A stretch of 64,000 nt of DNA from Pseudogymnoascus destructans (Eukaryota; Ascomycota; Leotiomycetes; Thelebolales; Thelebolaceae): positions 930,001 through 994,000 of the forward strand of contig NW_020167520.1 of assembly GCF_001641265.1 (NCBI RefSeq), in the 5' to 3' direction. Positions within the stretch are counted from its first letter, which is position 1, and each line of letters starts with the position of its first letter. The position numbers were made by a program, and so were the translations under genes. Of the stretch, positions 9,677 to 21,480 are shown piece after piece. The notes below the pieces were generated by a model. That model was not told where the DNA came from. It worked only from the letters and a program-made list of their open reading frames with translations, and did not search any database.

Positions 9677-10591
9677 TGTCATACTGACATTTGTTGCACT
9701 CAGTTTGCTATCAAACTCAAGAGAAAACTTAGAAATCTCCTCCTCAAACCTACAAGTCACCATACATATCTTGGCTTATCAAAGCAATACTACTCAACGA
9801 TTGCTGCAAACTCTTCTACTACATCTGTTTATGCTACACACATCATGGCATATCATTTGGACACTCTTATTAAAGAAAATCTCCTCCTTAAGGGGGTGGG
9901 CCAATACTACCACATGGCATATCTCTACCAACTAGAGGCCTAGGAACATGAACAATAGCTCTAGAAGCTTCTACAACCCTCTATGATTCATTACACGTCA
10001 TCGCTCCTTAGTTACCCACAAGATTGGTTAAGTTATGACATAATTTGTCTATAGGTAATCTGACCTTGGACCTCCTTTTCACTTCCTATAGGCTAGGAAC
10101 CCAAGAGATGGTTCTATGGGATTCTCTTATGTTCACTACATGATTAGCAAGCTAGTTGTGGGTCGCACTTGATTTCTAATACAGTTACCAAGCCTGGTTA
10201 GTCATGGAAAGTCTTGGAAAATGAGAGAACTACACTCCTTTAGCATAAATAGGATTGCCCTTTCCTTAAGAAAGGGCAAGCAGACAATACAGTAAATCGA
10301 CTAGCACATACTTCTATGTCTTTTCCAAGCTTCCAAGCATTGATCTTGTTACTCCTTGTTTCTGAAAAGTCAGTGAGGTGTTAACCTCTGACTTACCCCT
10401 GAGTTCCCAGACTCAACATTTGTTGCAACTTGTCTGAACCACTTCACTACATCACACACCTGATTGCTGCGTTGTGGAATAGTCTAAGCTACGACCCTTT
10501 GGCTCTGTTTTCTAAGACAGTGTGTTGTCTTAGTAAATTCATCCCTTCCTTGGGTGGCTAGATTCTCACATCTGGTGCACCCACCATTACA
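9677..10591 (+). repeat. LTR family A, copy 1 (no target duplication)
   Basis: About 915 bp, starting TGTCATACTGACAT and ending GGTGCACCCACCATTACA, thus TG...CA. A TATA-like CATAAATAGG lies about two-thirds of the way in, suggesting this is the sense strand. The 5 bases on the left (GATCT) and right (CATTT) differ, unlike copies 2-5. A truncated pogo gene lies on the left and Ty3 gag-like coding sequence directly on the right. Confidence 0.8.
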
Positions 10592-10593
10592 CA

Positions 10594-12094
10594 TTTGAGA
10601 AGACAGCAAGTAAGACTCTCTTCAAGGAACAACTGCTAGGAGCAGTAAGAACCTTCAAGGAATCCATGCTTCAGGAGACAGTCGATCAAAGAATTCCTGT
10701 GCCCAAGCCACCAATGAGCTGGCAGGAAACTACACAAGACTGGGAGGTTGCAGTTCGCACAATCAGGTGCCGACCAGAATACCCTCACCAGCAGGAACCC
10801 TGTGGAGAGAAATACATGGAGAAGGAAGCCACAGGATGGCTAGAGTACAAGCTCTGCGAATATAACGTCCGGGACGCTATCGCAGATTGGAGAATCGATG
10901 ACATACACCACCCTAAGAATGAGGTCTATGAGGCTCGACAAAACAACCTGTTATGAGTATTACAACAACTAGAACAGGAGGGAGAATATGAAGCATCACA
11001 GCTTGCAGAAATCTGGGATGCAAATAAGTATCCTTCCCAGGAATGCATCCCAAGAGAAGAAAGGGGAACATGAGTGTTAGAAGCACACGAACGCCTACGC
11101 CATGAAGCAGAACGAAGAAGAGAAAGGGTACCAGTTCTACGACTATTAGAATATGGTGAACATGATGGATTTTCCTCAGACAGTTATTCCTCAGACGATT
11201 CAAAAAACTAGGAGTCCTCGTCAGTAGGCCACTGGCGAGCGACACAAAGAGGCCTAGTACAAACCAGCTATGCGCCACAACGGTGGCATGCAGCTATATG
11301 TGGTTTGCTAAGATACAACAGCAACACCTCCGAGCTATGATAGACTCAGGAGCAACAGGCAACTTTATGACAAAGAAAGTAGCAGACACACACAGGTTCA
11401 GGACGCAACTGAAGACCGATCCATACCCATTAATGGTTGTAGATGGAGAGCCCATCTCAACTAACAACGGAATGGTGACCCACGAGACGGTCCCATTAGA
11501 AATGGTCATGCTACGCGGACACAAGGAAACGATACAGTTTGATATCGTGCACATGGACAATCATGCATGCATACTTGGTGTACCGTGGTTCAAGAAACAC
11601 AACCCCCAGATCGACTGGCGGAATGAGAAAGTTGTGATGAGCCAGTGCGCGTGTGAACAACGAATGGACACGACGCAGAAGGAGAAAACCTCCAAAGACC
11701 GGAAGGAGTTATGTGTGACCACCGAGTCTGATGATCTAGCCCAGGCATCCTCACTGAAGCAAATACCAGTGGAGTATAAGGAATACGAGCAGTTATTCCA
11801 GGAAGGCCCTAACGAAGAGGCGCTTCCTAAGCACCAACCATGGGATCATGAGATACCTATCATGGAAGGAAAGAGTCCACCGTTCGGACCAATATATCAG
11901 ATGTCAGCAGCAGAGCTGGACGTACTGAAGGAATACATTGACAAGAACCACCTCGCGAAACGGTTCATTCGACCATCGACATCACCAGCAGGAAGTCCAA
12001 TACTATTTGTGCCAAAGGAGGACAAGAAGCTAAGACTCTGCGTGGACTATCAAAGATAGATATGCTTTACCTTTGATAAACGAACTACAGTACT
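10594..12094 (+). pseudogene. Degenerate Ty3-type gag-protease-RT remnant
   Basis: A gag-like frame reads from the LTR edge through 10956 (PPMSWQETTQDWEV, a tryptophan- and glutamate-rich segment). After several stops the protease appears at 11283-11600 with the active-site motif IDSGATGNFM, followed by a linker and the start of reverse transcriptase (SPILFVPKEDKKLRLCVDY) to about 12058. A small deletion/frameshift follows, leading into RYALPLINEL, and the rest of RT, RNase H and integrase is gone. The coding sequence abuts the LTR with no leader or primer-binding site, so the LTR is probably not this element's own 5' LTR. Confidence 0.8.
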
Positions 12095-12171
12095 CTAGTA
12101 CTGCTTGGCATCACCGGATCAGGTAGTGTCAAGCTGACGACTGTCGAACACTGCTGAATCGCTCTAGTAGA
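12095..12171. repeat. 77-bp dispersed repeat, copy 1
   Basis: The stretch around GTACTGCTTGGCATCACCGG to CGAACACTGCTGAATCGCTC recurs nearly unchanged at 35341-35421. It begins where the Ty3 remnant ends. No family recognised. Confidence 0.6.
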
Positions 12172-13090
12172 GCTCCCATCAGCGTCCCTTTCTTCATCTT
12201 CACATGCATTCCCGTTCTATCACAAGCGAAGGTAAGTAGCGCTATTTCTAGCGCCACGCCACGGCCGCTCCAGATCCCAACAAAATGGGGAACGCCGGGA
12301 ACGGACCTGAGATAAAAAGCAATTCTGAAGCTCGCTTGCAATTCTGATACTTCGTGTGCAATTCTGATACTTCAAAGGCTTACAGGAAGTGCACACCCTG
12401 CGCACCCTTAAAGAAAGCGCATGAGCATCAGTAACCCCGCGCATCTCCAAAATCCCCAACAGAATAACAAATACAGCCCTAGTCGTTATTCTGACATTGG
12501 GGTATGGCGGTGCTGGAGCGCGGTTGGTTCGTTCGCTCTTGGATCTCCGATTTCTCCAATTCCACATGCTGGTTTCTAGAGCCCAAACACAGATTGTCGT
12601 CACAAAATACCCCACAACCGAGGCATTGGAGTTAGTTTATTATCTAATAGCTAGAATAGAGTGTTGCTTCCGATTTTGGCTTCAGCCTTGTCAAACAGGG
12701 GAGGCAGGGGTTCATCTCCATCGTCGTCTCCCCCGAAGGTTGCCGCAAAAATCGGTCGGTATTTCTCCAAATAATGTGACTTCACTGAGATGTGGGCGAT
12801 GAACCGTTCTGGTCAATAACACAAATTCGTTCAATGCTAGTTTACCAAGCTAGAAGTCCGATATTTATATCAAGTCTGTTATAATTTCTAGTGTAATCTA
12901 AACTATGGGCTAATCGTAAGCTATGCTAATTTATCGTTCATTCCTGACAATAGTGTCATGTCCCCATCATATAATATAACTCCAGTACCCCGGTCTCTCT
13001 ATAGTATACGATCCCACCGTTTCGCTAATAACATGATTCTTCTCGTCCTGACTCTCTCTAGGGAATAGAATCTCGCCGGCTCATCTGCTA
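12172..13090. other. Intergenic, no supported gene
   Basis: Only short frames on both strands and no recognised repeats. This is the 3' flank of the hydrolase gene. Confidence 0.5.
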
Positions 13091-15034
13091 TTAAAACACC
13101 AACGGACTCCTCTTCTTCTTTGCAAGCTCCCAGACAGCTTCCGTCAATTTAGACTGCGCCAACCCTCTCATCGCGTCCGTTCCTGGGAGTGGCTGGAAAG
13201 GGGCAGTATCTGGCTTGCAAATCGTCCCATTAACCGGCACGGCGCCGGTCTGGAAGTACTCCCTAATATGATTGGCAATGCACGTTGAGGGCGTCGAGAG
13301 AGTGGTATGCTGCGAGGGGTGTGAGCGCACGTCCGTATTAATGAGGCCATACTTACCCCGAATGAATCATAAACCAACACTGACGCATTTGCAAAGCCTT
13401 CTGCATCGAGATAGGCGCTGCGAAGGGGTGTTGCATTATCGGCTATGTTGCCAATGAAGAGGATGGGGTGACTGGTGTTCCCCTGGAAAGGGCCTGGGGA
13501 CCATGTCAGAGACTTTTTTGCGTGTATTTTTGAATCTCGTACCTGCAAACCTCCATTTCGCTCGAACTCTCCAGCCAACGCAACTCATTCTCGTCGTGAC
13601 GTCGACAGGACCTGCTGCTTTGCTAATGCCTAGCAGGGTTTTGCTATAGGCTTCTACGGCTTCTATTGAATCGTCTGTCTCGCCGCCATCCGCACAGAGG
13701 ACAGCTCCGAATGCGTCAGGCGTGCTCTCTTTGAACACTGGGCTGACTATTGGGCTGCTCAATGAGCAGTCACAGGATAGCGGTTTCTGCGATGAGCTGT
13801 AATAATTAATGAACTCGGCGCCATCGCCCTTGTCAAGGGACTCAAGGATACGAGCCAGAGTCGGGAACATTAAGACGGGCTGGTATAACGAAGCAGATAT
13901 GAGCTGCCTCACACTAGAGTAGTATATTACCTCTGGTAGGTCCGCTATATGAAGTGTCAGAGGTGCCACAATTGGCTGGCGTCTGAGGCGTTCTAGGAGT
14001 GCGTCTAGGCGCTCTTCAATAGCTTCAGGTGTTGACCTATAAAAGGCGCATTCGCTTGGTCCGGCCAAATGGCAATATTTGTAAAAGCCAGCCATCACCT
14101 TGTCCGAGTCCCTGGAAAATGTCGTACTGTTATTGGCCATCCACTCCTTATAGTTGACATTCCCATCATTCACCATCCGTTCCACCTTGTCAGGCCACAA
14201 GGCGGCAAACGTCCCACCGAGCATCGTGCCGTAGCTGAAGCCCCAGTACCTCAGTTTCTCCTCTCCCATCTGGGTCAGGATCTCCAGCATGTCTCTCGCG
14301 ACAGATGTGGTGCCGACGTAGCTCAAGACCCCATGCTCAGCACCTGCTGGGTCAAGAGTGCCACCCATACTACGTGCACAAGCGCCTGAGCGTGCAGTAG
14401 CCCTCGCATAAGCATCATACAGCACTCCGGGATGCGCGTCTACAGCGCCAATGTCCAAGAGCTGCCACATCTTCGCGCTTTGCTCAGTCGGCCAACACTG
14501 TATCTCTGGGGTTGAGACCCCAACTCCGCGTGGGTCAAAGCTGATGAGATCGTGGTTCGTCCCGATAATCTCCTGGAGATGCTTTCCTCGGTCCCTCATG
14601 GCGGCTACCCCAGAACCACCGGGGCCGCCAGGGTTGAAAAACACGGGGCCGCGGTAGTCATCAAGGTCTGTCGCTCGTAGCCAGATGACTGCTATGATGG
14701 CCCGAGCGTTATCTGAAGGGTCAAGCCAGTCAAGTGGTACGTCGAGTTTGGCACAGTCAAAGTCGCCAAAGCATTTACGCCATATGATGTTTCTAGAAGG
14801 AGGGATATCGTCCCAGTCATCATCCACCCCCTTATCCGACGCAAATATTCGGCTGCCATGCAAGCTGAAGCTCAACTCCGGGATTTGCCTCTGCCCCAGA
14901 AATGGAGAAAACTGTGAGAATGCGAATACACCAACAGCTACCAGCAATAGCGCCCCGATCCTGGCCGAAGTCCATGGAGGCGGTAACGTCCGTTTGGCCC
15001 TTCCAAGGGTTCTTGGTTCAGTCGTGACCCCCAT
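13091..15034 (-). CDS. Membrane-anchored alpha/beta hydrolase, TAP-like (peptidase S33-type), 615 aa
   Basis: Exons: 15034-13543, 13493-13357 and 13309-13091; both introns (49 and 47 nt) have GT-AG ends and keep frame. Residues ~23-42 form a hydrophobic anchor (IGALLLVAVGVFAF) after a basic N-terminus, so the enzyme is probably a type II membrane or secreted protein. The alpha/beta-hydrolase fold shows the oxyanion region FFNPGGPGGSG, the nucleophile elbow WGFSYGTMLGG (Ser), and a C-terminal TAP-like domain starting NTSHPILFIGNIADNATPL with the acid residue (Asp) and a following His exon (HTTLSTPSTC). Such proteins are tripeptidyl- or prolyl-aminopeptidase-like; the substrate cannot be told from sequence. 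Length and motifs are normal and the copy looks intact. Its neighbours on both sides are transposon blocks. Confidence 0.88.
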
Positions 15035-15908
15035 ATTCCCAGTTTGCCGCCAGTCTTGAATAGTCGTCGCCTATCGCAAAGTGTACCGGAGCCTTCAGGC
15101 AGAGCTGTATACCTGAGCTTCACACGATGAACCCGTAGGCAGCCCAGGTCGGTACCTGCATTTGTAGCAAATCCATGAAGCAGTTCTAAGCATCATGTTG
15201 AAGTGGAAGGCGACGACGTTTTGTTGGCTCTGTTTACGCCTGTTCACACCGTTCGGATTGGGAAGGTATGAAGGGTGATCGGGGTGCTGTTCGAGTGTGG
15301 GGTTCCTGTCTCGGACTGTGATGCGATTAAGGGTTGATAGGCGCTCGAGGAATAAATAGGCAAATTAGGCGAGCTTGGGGCACCTGGCCCGAGCTAAGCC
15401 CAGCACCCAGCCTGACCTCCGTACTACCAGTTGTGATACCAGTGCAGTCAGCACCAGCGCTGAAAGTGCAGTGGGTCAGAAATAAGTGTGCACTGTAAAG
15501 TACAGTGCACTATTCAAACTGTGTAAATACAGAGCGCCGTTTGGGAAGAAGAATCATAGCAAAAACATAGACAACAAACTCAGCATTATCTGTCTTCGCA
15601 CTTATATTATGCAGTGCCCACGAATAATAGCCAAGTCGCGTGAGGTTAGGCGTTGGACCCCAAGACCTTTCATGTTGATGGGGAGGCCATGGGCCTCACG
15701 TGTGAAAGAAGATTGCAACGACATTGAATGAATTTGATATTTAACATACTGGGCCCGTCATATGTGGCTGTCAAATCGCAGCTAAGTGTGAATGAATACT
15801 GACTCCAAGCAGTTGACCCGAAATCGGTCTTCTGCAGCATTTTCCCCATCATTCTATCTGCAGGCGCTCTTGTTCGGCTCAGCATCATTGCTGTCCAATG
15901 CTCACATG
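15035..15908. other. Intergenic, hydrolase 5' flank
   Basis: Upstream region of the hydrolase gene. Short unrelated frames only; no clear promoter element or repeat could be assigned. Confidence 0.5.
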
Positions 15909-15910
15909 TA

Positions 15911-17238
15911 CAGTTGGGTCAAATAAGTGTTCGTCGCTCCGAAGAACCACAACCATAAAATCAATCGTAAATAACTCAACCACAACGCTTTGGAATTGAA
16001 TAAAAATTGAAATGTACTATAGCTAGAGTAATATAGATTAATATTTAATACTACCACCCTTTGCCTTAATGCATAATGCAATCCTTTTTGGCATTGAGTC
16101 AGCTAAGGTTTTGAGAAAACTAGCCTGTATACGTGACCACTCGTAGAGTACCGCCACCTCCATTTCTGCAATGTTCTTGATCCTATGCCGTCGAGTAGAC
16201 ACTTGTAGCTTTGCTTGCTGCCACACGTTTTCAATAGGGGCAAGGTCAGGGCTCTGTGGCGGCCATGGTAAACTCTGTACCATACAGAGCCTCTTGTAGT
16301 TTGCAGCAATAGGAGCAAAGTGGAATTTTGCTCCATCTTCTTGTATACGTACTTGTGGGCCGTACTTTGCAACCATCTTCTCGTAGAATGGGATAAAGTA
16401 GGGTTTGAGAACTAGTTCTGTGTATAGTTGCTGGTTCATCCGCTGCCCTTTAGGAAGCACAACCAACGGTCCAATCTCTGCTCCCATAAAGCAACCCCAC
16501 ACAGAAATTGAAGTACGGCCTGATTTGAAAGTAGGCTTTAGGTGTTTCTCCCAAAATTCTTCTCCTGGGCCTCGGGTAACCCAAAAGTTGCGACTATCAT
16601 AGCCAACTTCAAATGTAGACTCATCAGACCATATAATAAGTCCAAAATCCACGTTTCTGTTTGCTTTACACCACTGTAGCCGGCCTTTCTTGTGAGCAGG
16701 CTTAAGGAACGGCTTCTTGCGTGGTTTTCTCCGTCCTTTGTTGTACTTTTTTAGAGCATTGCGTACTGTTGGTTTTGTGATCTGAGAGCCGCTCTTGCTC
16801 GGTGTGCAGAGCGCAATTAGTGGAGCTCTGCAATCTGTAACAGCAGCACGCACTAAGGCCCTCTCTGCTCGGATAGTAAGCTTCCTAGGGGCCCCCGAGC
16901 GTGCCTTGCTCTCAAACTTGACTTGCTGAGCTTGTAGGTCGGAAGCCTTTGCTCTGTGGATAATTGTAGTTACAGTAGTGCGGGGTAGGCGTTCTAGGCG
17001 GGAAATCTCAGTCACTGTCTTGCCAGCCTTGTACCAAGTCCAGCATGTTGCTCGCTTTGCAACAGAGGTCTCTCTACGAGTACTCTTCGGTAGGAGAGCC
17101 ATAATAATTGATGACAGTATCTACAACTCACTATTTCTATCTATATTATCCTTTTGAAGAGGGAGTACCCCGCACTCGTTGCTTTTTTTCATGGCGTTTT
17201 GGTGGCTGAAAACGACGAACACTTATTTGACCCAACTG
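15911..17238 (-). mobile_element. Tc1/mariner element 1, complete, 1328 bp
   Basis: Perfect 26-bp inverted ends starting CAGTTGGGTCAAATAAGTGT, flanked by TA at 15909-15910 and 17239-17240. It contains one uninterrupted transposase gene on the minus strand. Perfect ends plus an open gene mark this as the youngest-looking class II element of the window. Confidence 0.93.
16038..17102 (-). CDS. Tc1-type DD34E transposase, 354 aa, apparently intact
   Basis: The N-terminal ~110 residues carry the paired helix-turn-helix DNA-binding region (WYKAGKTVTEISRLERLPRT, then RAERALVRAAVTDCRAPL). The catalytic triad is present: IIWSDESTFEV (first Asp), RIQEDGAKFHF (second Asp) and PPQSPDLAPIENVW (Glu), with 34 residues between the second Asp and the Glu by my count. 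Length is typical for Tc1 transposases (330-360 aa). The ATG at 17102 lies ~135 bp inside the right terminal repeat. No stop or frameshift is seen, so the protein could be functional. Confidence 0.92.
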   Translation of the reverse strand: MALLPKSTRRETSVAKRATCWTWYKAGKTVTEISRLERLPRTTVTTIIHRAKASDLQAQQVKFESKARSGAPRKLTIRAERALVRAAVTDCRAPLIALCTPSKSGSQITKPTVRNALKKYNKGRRKPRKKPFLKPAHKKGRLQWCKANRNVDFGLIIWSDESTFEVGYDSRNFWVTRGPGEEFWEKHLKPTFKSGRTSISVWGCFMGAEIGPLVVLPKGQRMNQQLYTELVLKPYFIPFYEKMVAKYGPQVRIQEDGAKFHFAPIAANYKRLCMVQSLPWPPQSPDLAPIENVWQQAKLQVSTRRHRIKNIAEMEVAVLYEWSRIQASFLKTLADSMPKRIALCIKAKGGSIKY

Positions 17239-17240
17239 TA

Positions 17241-17599
17241 CCCTTCAAATTCTTTGCGGTAGTTATGGTACCACGTGTTGATAAATGCAGCTATCACTAT
17301 CACACGGTTGACCGAGGGATTTACGGATTTACGGATTTACGGAGAAATTAACTGTAATCCTCGGATTCGACTATTCGCTCCCGCATCTTCACTAATTCCT
17401 CTCGTAGCAAGGGCATCGACAACAAGGGTGTTTGAGCTCTGTTAGAGTCCCTATAGCTCGCAGCTGACGCTGTTTAGAATGGCCGTGCTGACAACTATAA
17501 TGCTAGCCTTAAGGATCCTTCCGTTACCACCACTAAGGCCTAGGAAGTCCCTGCTAGTACCTAACGCATCTTCACTAATTCCTCTCGTAGTAAGGGCAT
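17241..17599. other. Spacer with small internal duplications
   Basis: No gene. It contains three tandem copies of GGATTTAC near 17318-17342, and a ~32-bp segment (CATCTTCACTAATTCCTCTC followed by GTAGYAAGGGCAT) present at 17383-17414 and again at 17566-17598, just before the LTR. Confidence 0.55.
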
Positions 17600-17846
17600 T
17601 GTAAGGACACAGGGCACCCAGCTCACAGTAATAGCATATGGGAGTGCGAGTCGGAGGCTAAATGGATGCTATCCTATAGGTCTGCTACGAAGGATACAAA
17701 AAAGATGAAGGGGGAACCCCGTGAGTCAATTCCCTCAAGTACCTGAAACCCATCCGACTTGGTTAGCCCACCTAAATGATCACACGTGACCCCGCAGCTA
17801 CCCAGAGTCTGCTCCTTAGAATATTCGATGAGAAGGCATCCTTACA
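17600..17846 (+). repeat. LTR family C, copy 1 (247 bp)
   Basis: Starts TGTAAGGACACAGGGCACCC and ends GGCATCCTTACA, so TG...CA with short inverted ends. Flanking 5-mers differ (GGCAT / CTACC), so there is no target duplication. Other copies: 35445-35816, 37376-37622 and 40368-40614. Confidence 0.8.
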
Positions 17847-18472
17847 CTACCCCCCTCCTAAGAGAGTGCTTTGTCCGCAAAGCACGCTGTCAGGGTCCTT
17901 TCCGTAACCTCTCTGAATGGTATCCATAAGCTGGGCATTCTTTGTTTGGTGAAAATTCCGTCGGTACGTGCATCGAGAACTCCCCCGTTTGTGCAATGTG
18001 TCGGGAAGGTGCTTTGTGTGCGGAGGTGGCTGTTCTTGAAGGGTACTGTAATACCACCTCATGGAATGCGACACTGGAGTTGGCTTTGTTCGATCTCACT
18101 TTCCATCTTGGTGGTCTGAATGGGCACCGGGAAGTATCCGCTAAGCGTTTGAGTCGAACCTTCGTAAATGTGAAAGGGGGAGTGGTCACACTAGCCCGAT
18201 TCAGAATTTATTGTTGTAAGCCAACATTTGAGTACTCCGCTTCGCCCACTTCCTCTTGTTTTTTCCTTACAACAACAATGCCAGCAAACCCCTCCACCCC
18301 AAGACTGGTAAGTGGCCCCCTCCGTTCATATAGCTGTATACTAACTGATTGTTTAGAATATACAAATCCACACGAACGAGTAGGTGACGGGAACGCGCTC
18401 GGCGTGCAGGTGATAACGTGGGATGGGCTGACAGGATTATAGATCCCAACTTGAAGATGCTGGTCCCGCTTC
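17847..18472. other. Unassigned sequence between two LTRs
   Basis: Overlapping short frames on both strands without recognisable domains. Near 18279 an ATG is followed by a GT-AG-like intron (GTAAGTGG...TTTAG) and then a stop within 30 bp, perhaps the first exon of a gene cut off by rearrangement. I do not call a gene. Confidence 0.4.
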
Positions 18473-18950
18473 TGTAACGCTGACTTCTAAACGATAGAAG
18501 ACACAGAGGTTCTCTTGCGTAAAGGTTTACTTATCAGAGGAGGCAGGGGATCAGACACAAAGGCTTCAAGTAACACATTACTAGTATATAACAAATACTG
18601 TATTGAGTTGAGCACGAAGCTCCTATCTAAGAACTAACTATCTACTTATATAGTGGCGTCGTGCCTAGTGGACTCCTGGGAACTCACTCGAGTCCTCGGA
18701 GTCCTGGACTCTTAGGATTCTTCTCATCATCCTGCGAGTCCGTCACGTGCCTAGTGGACTCCTGGGAACTCACAGTCCAGGACCTCGGAGTCCTGGACTC
18801 TTAGGACTCTTCTCATCATCCTGCGAGTCCGTCACGTGATACTTTCGGAACTACTATTCCCCGCTGCCCCTCCAGGTACCAGGGCCGGTCTCATGCGACC
18901 TCCCTCCTTCCTGTCCTGTAGTTGGCCAGCCTTCTTGTTCCGTCGTAACA
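18473..18950 (-). repeat. Solo LTR family B, 478 bp, target duplication GCTTC
   Basis: Read on the minus strand it starts TGTTACGACGGAACAAGAAG and ends TCAGCGTTACA. GCTTC occurs directly on both sides (18468-18472 and 18951-18955). It contains a tandem ~85-bp duplication and a TATATAAG box, as does the copy at 50049-50523. The host sequence is unassigned DNA next to a decayed retroelement. Confidence 0.88.
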
Positions 18951-19328
18951 GCTTCCTGCCGGAGCCCTGTCAGTCGCTTTCCGCGTCCTCTGTCTGCGTT
19001 ACCTTCAGGCCAAAGCTCGGGGAGTCCAGGCGCACGCCTGCGTCTGGTCTCCCTCGTCGTCGAAGTGCGAGTACTGCACTGCCCAGCACTCTCCCTGCGT
19101 CTCGGTGCGTTTCCTTGTGGTGTTCAGTTGGTTGGTTGTTGCTGACCATCATGTGGATGGCTGCCCTGGTTCCTCGATGAGGAGTACCGCGCCCTCATTG
19201 CTGCCGAAACGGCCCTCCCTGTCGTCACCGCCAATGTCGTGGCTGCTGCCGCGGAGGCAAATAGGGTGGCCCTTGTGGCCGCCTAGAGCGTTCCCAAGTT
19301 CCGCTCCGCGGCAGAGCATGACTCCTAT
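18951..19328 (-). pseudogene. Retroelement remnant, part 1
   Basis: GC-rich sequence between two solo LTRs that continues, across LTR A copy 2, the minus-strand retroelement remnant at 20263-21480. No domain can be named here; only short Ala/Arg-rich frames are seen. Assignment rests on continuity across the CCTAT target duplication. Confidence 0.4.
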
Positions 19329-20262
19329 TGTAATGGTGGGTGCACCAGATGTGAGAATCTAGCCACCCAAGGAAGGGATGATTTTACTAAGACAACACAC
19401 TGTCTTAGGAAACAGAGCCAAAGGGTTGTAGCTTAGACTATTCCACAACGCAGCAATCAGGTGTGTGATGTAGTGAAGTGGTTCAGACAAGTTGCAACAA
19501 ATGTTGAGTCTGGGAACTCAGGGGTAAGTCAGAGGTTAACACCTCACTGACTTTTCAGAAACAAGGAGTAACAAGATGAATGCTTGGAAGCTTGAAAAAG
19601 ATGTGGAAGTATGTGATAGTCAATTTACTGTATTGCCTGCTTGCCCTTTCTTAAGGAAAGGGCAATCCTATTTATGCCAAAGGAGTGTAGTTCTCTCATT
19701 TTCCATGACTTTCCATGACTAACCAGGCTTGGTAAATGTATTAGAAATCAAGTGCGACCCACAACTAGCTTGCTAATCATGTAGTGAACGTAAGAGAATC
19801 CCTAGAACCATCTCTTGGGTTTCTAGCCTATAGGAAGTTGAAAGGAGGTCCAAGGTCAGAGTACCTATAGACAAATTATGTCATAACTTAACCAATCTTG
19901 TCTGTAACTAAGGAGCGATGACGTGTAATGAATCATAGAGGGTTGTAGAAGCTTCTAGAGCTATCGTTCATGTTCCTAGGCCTCTAGTTGGTAGAGATAT
20001 GCCATGTGGTAGTATTGGCCCACCCCCTTAAGGAGGAGATTTCTTAATAACTTGTTCAATGAGTGTCCAAATGATATGCCATGATGTATGTAGCATAAAC
20101 AGATGTAGTAGAAGAGTTTGCAGCAATCGTTGAGTAGTATTGCTTCTGTTGTTGGTGTGATAAGCCAAGATATGTATGGTGACTTGTATGTTTGAGGAGG
20201 AGATTTCTAAGTTTGCTCTTGAGTTTGATAGCAAACTGAGTGCAACGAATGTCAGTATGACA
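19329..20262 (-). repeat. Solo LTR family A, copy 2, target duplication CCTAT
   Basis: 934 bp in reverse orientation (starts TGTAATGGTGGGTGCACC, ends GTCAGTATGACA on the plus strand). CCTAT flanks it at 19324-19328 and 20263-20267, which shows a true insertion followed by LTR-LTR recombination. It lies inside the Ty3-like remnant. Confidence 0.92.
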
Positions 20263-21480
20263 CCTATGAGGAGGCTCATGCCACGCGCGCCGCCATCGAG
20301 GCGGGGTTCGCCATGAGTATACCCTTCCCCTGTGTTGTTTCAGTGCTGACACAGTTTAACAAATCCGGTAGTCTCTGCGCTGTCTTCAGATGGAGCAGGA
20401 GAGCGTGCCAGCGCTCTTGGAGTAAGTGGTGGCTGCCGTGGGCAAGCTGCCTGTGGTAGCCGTCGCGGCCGCGACTGTTCCGGTCCACTCTGGTCGGAGG
20501 AAGGAGGGGGAGGGAGATGGGGAGGGAGAGGGGGAGGGAGAGGGTGAGGGCACCTTTGGTGCGGAGTATGGGGAGTAAGGGGGGGGGGTAAAAGGGGGGG
20601 GGGGGGACCCTGTGTCAGAGGGGACTCGGGCTATGGGTACAGAGTAGGGTAGTTTCCGTATGTGGCTCTGAAGGGCTTTCGACAGTCGTATTGCGAAAGG
20701 CTTGTTAATGACAAGGTAGCCATTTGCTCCTGTGTCTGCTAGGGACTTCGTTTTCACCCCGAGTCCATTCATACTCAGGGTCATGTCGACTAAGAACTGG
20801 GTACCTCCCAGGAGTTCTTGTAAGTCTAGTCCTTGCAGGTCATATTAGCATAGACCTAGGAAGGAGCCTTTCCCTAGGCCTCGTTGTTTTCCTCTAGGGA
20901 CGCATCTGATTGAAGTTCCACAGCTTCCTCCCATTGTTCTTCTGCCTCGGGGTCATTACGGTCGATTTCCTTGATAGTGGCGTTAAGGGGGCATTTGTCC
21001 TGGAAATGACCAGGCTTGCCACACTTGAAACATTTCCCTGAGGATGCTGGGACTCTGGTCTTTACACGCTCTGGCATCGTTGGCTTGGGGAGGAACATGG
21101 TTCGGGTAAACAGAGCAGGTGTGGCTCGAGTCGGCTTCAATGCCAACGCCTTTGCTGTATCTGTGGTACGTGTGGACGTCCTTGTGGGGGAGGGTAGCGG
21201 ATTCAATTCGTTGTTCCGGCGCCGTTCCTGATCGAAGGCGGTAAGTTCTCGTACCATGGTGTGGTAGTCTCCATTCCATTGGTTTTTGATGATCGCGACG
21301 CGGCTGCGGAATTGGGGAGTCAACTTATTCCACATGTACCGAAACCATTCCAACTCAGAGACTTGTCCTGTGATAGCTGCTTGGAAACGAGCCTTGAACT
21401 CTGGGAAGGTTTTGCTAGCATTCCCCTTCTCTCCCATTTGCAGGTTGTCGAAGAGGTTCCTGGCGTATAGAAAGGGAATT
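20263..21480 (-). pseudogene. Ty3-type gag/protease remnant
   Basis: On the minus strand, 21437-20874 encodes the C-terminal part of gag, with a typical retrotransposon gag segment (FKARFQAAITGQVSELEWF) and a CCHC knuckle CFKCGKPGHFQDKC. It is followed by 20784-20386, a protease-like frame with the active site SLADTGANGYLV. The protease runs into a Ser/Pro repeat encoded by a GGGAGG-rich tract (20500-20620) that includes a run of 14 Gs. The N-terminal gag, RT and integrase are absent; the left part is cut by LTR A copy 2. Confidence 0.8.

Noticed and set aside
17942..18442. 166-codon plus-strand ORF
   Set aside because: It overlaps an equal ORF on the other strand in unassigned sequence between LTRs and has no recognisable domain.
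20500..20620. GGGAGG/poly-G tract as a possible G-quadruplex or CRISPR-like array
   Set aside because: It encodes the Ser/Pro low-complexity tail of the retroelement protease frame on the other strand; no regular repeat-spacer pattern exists.
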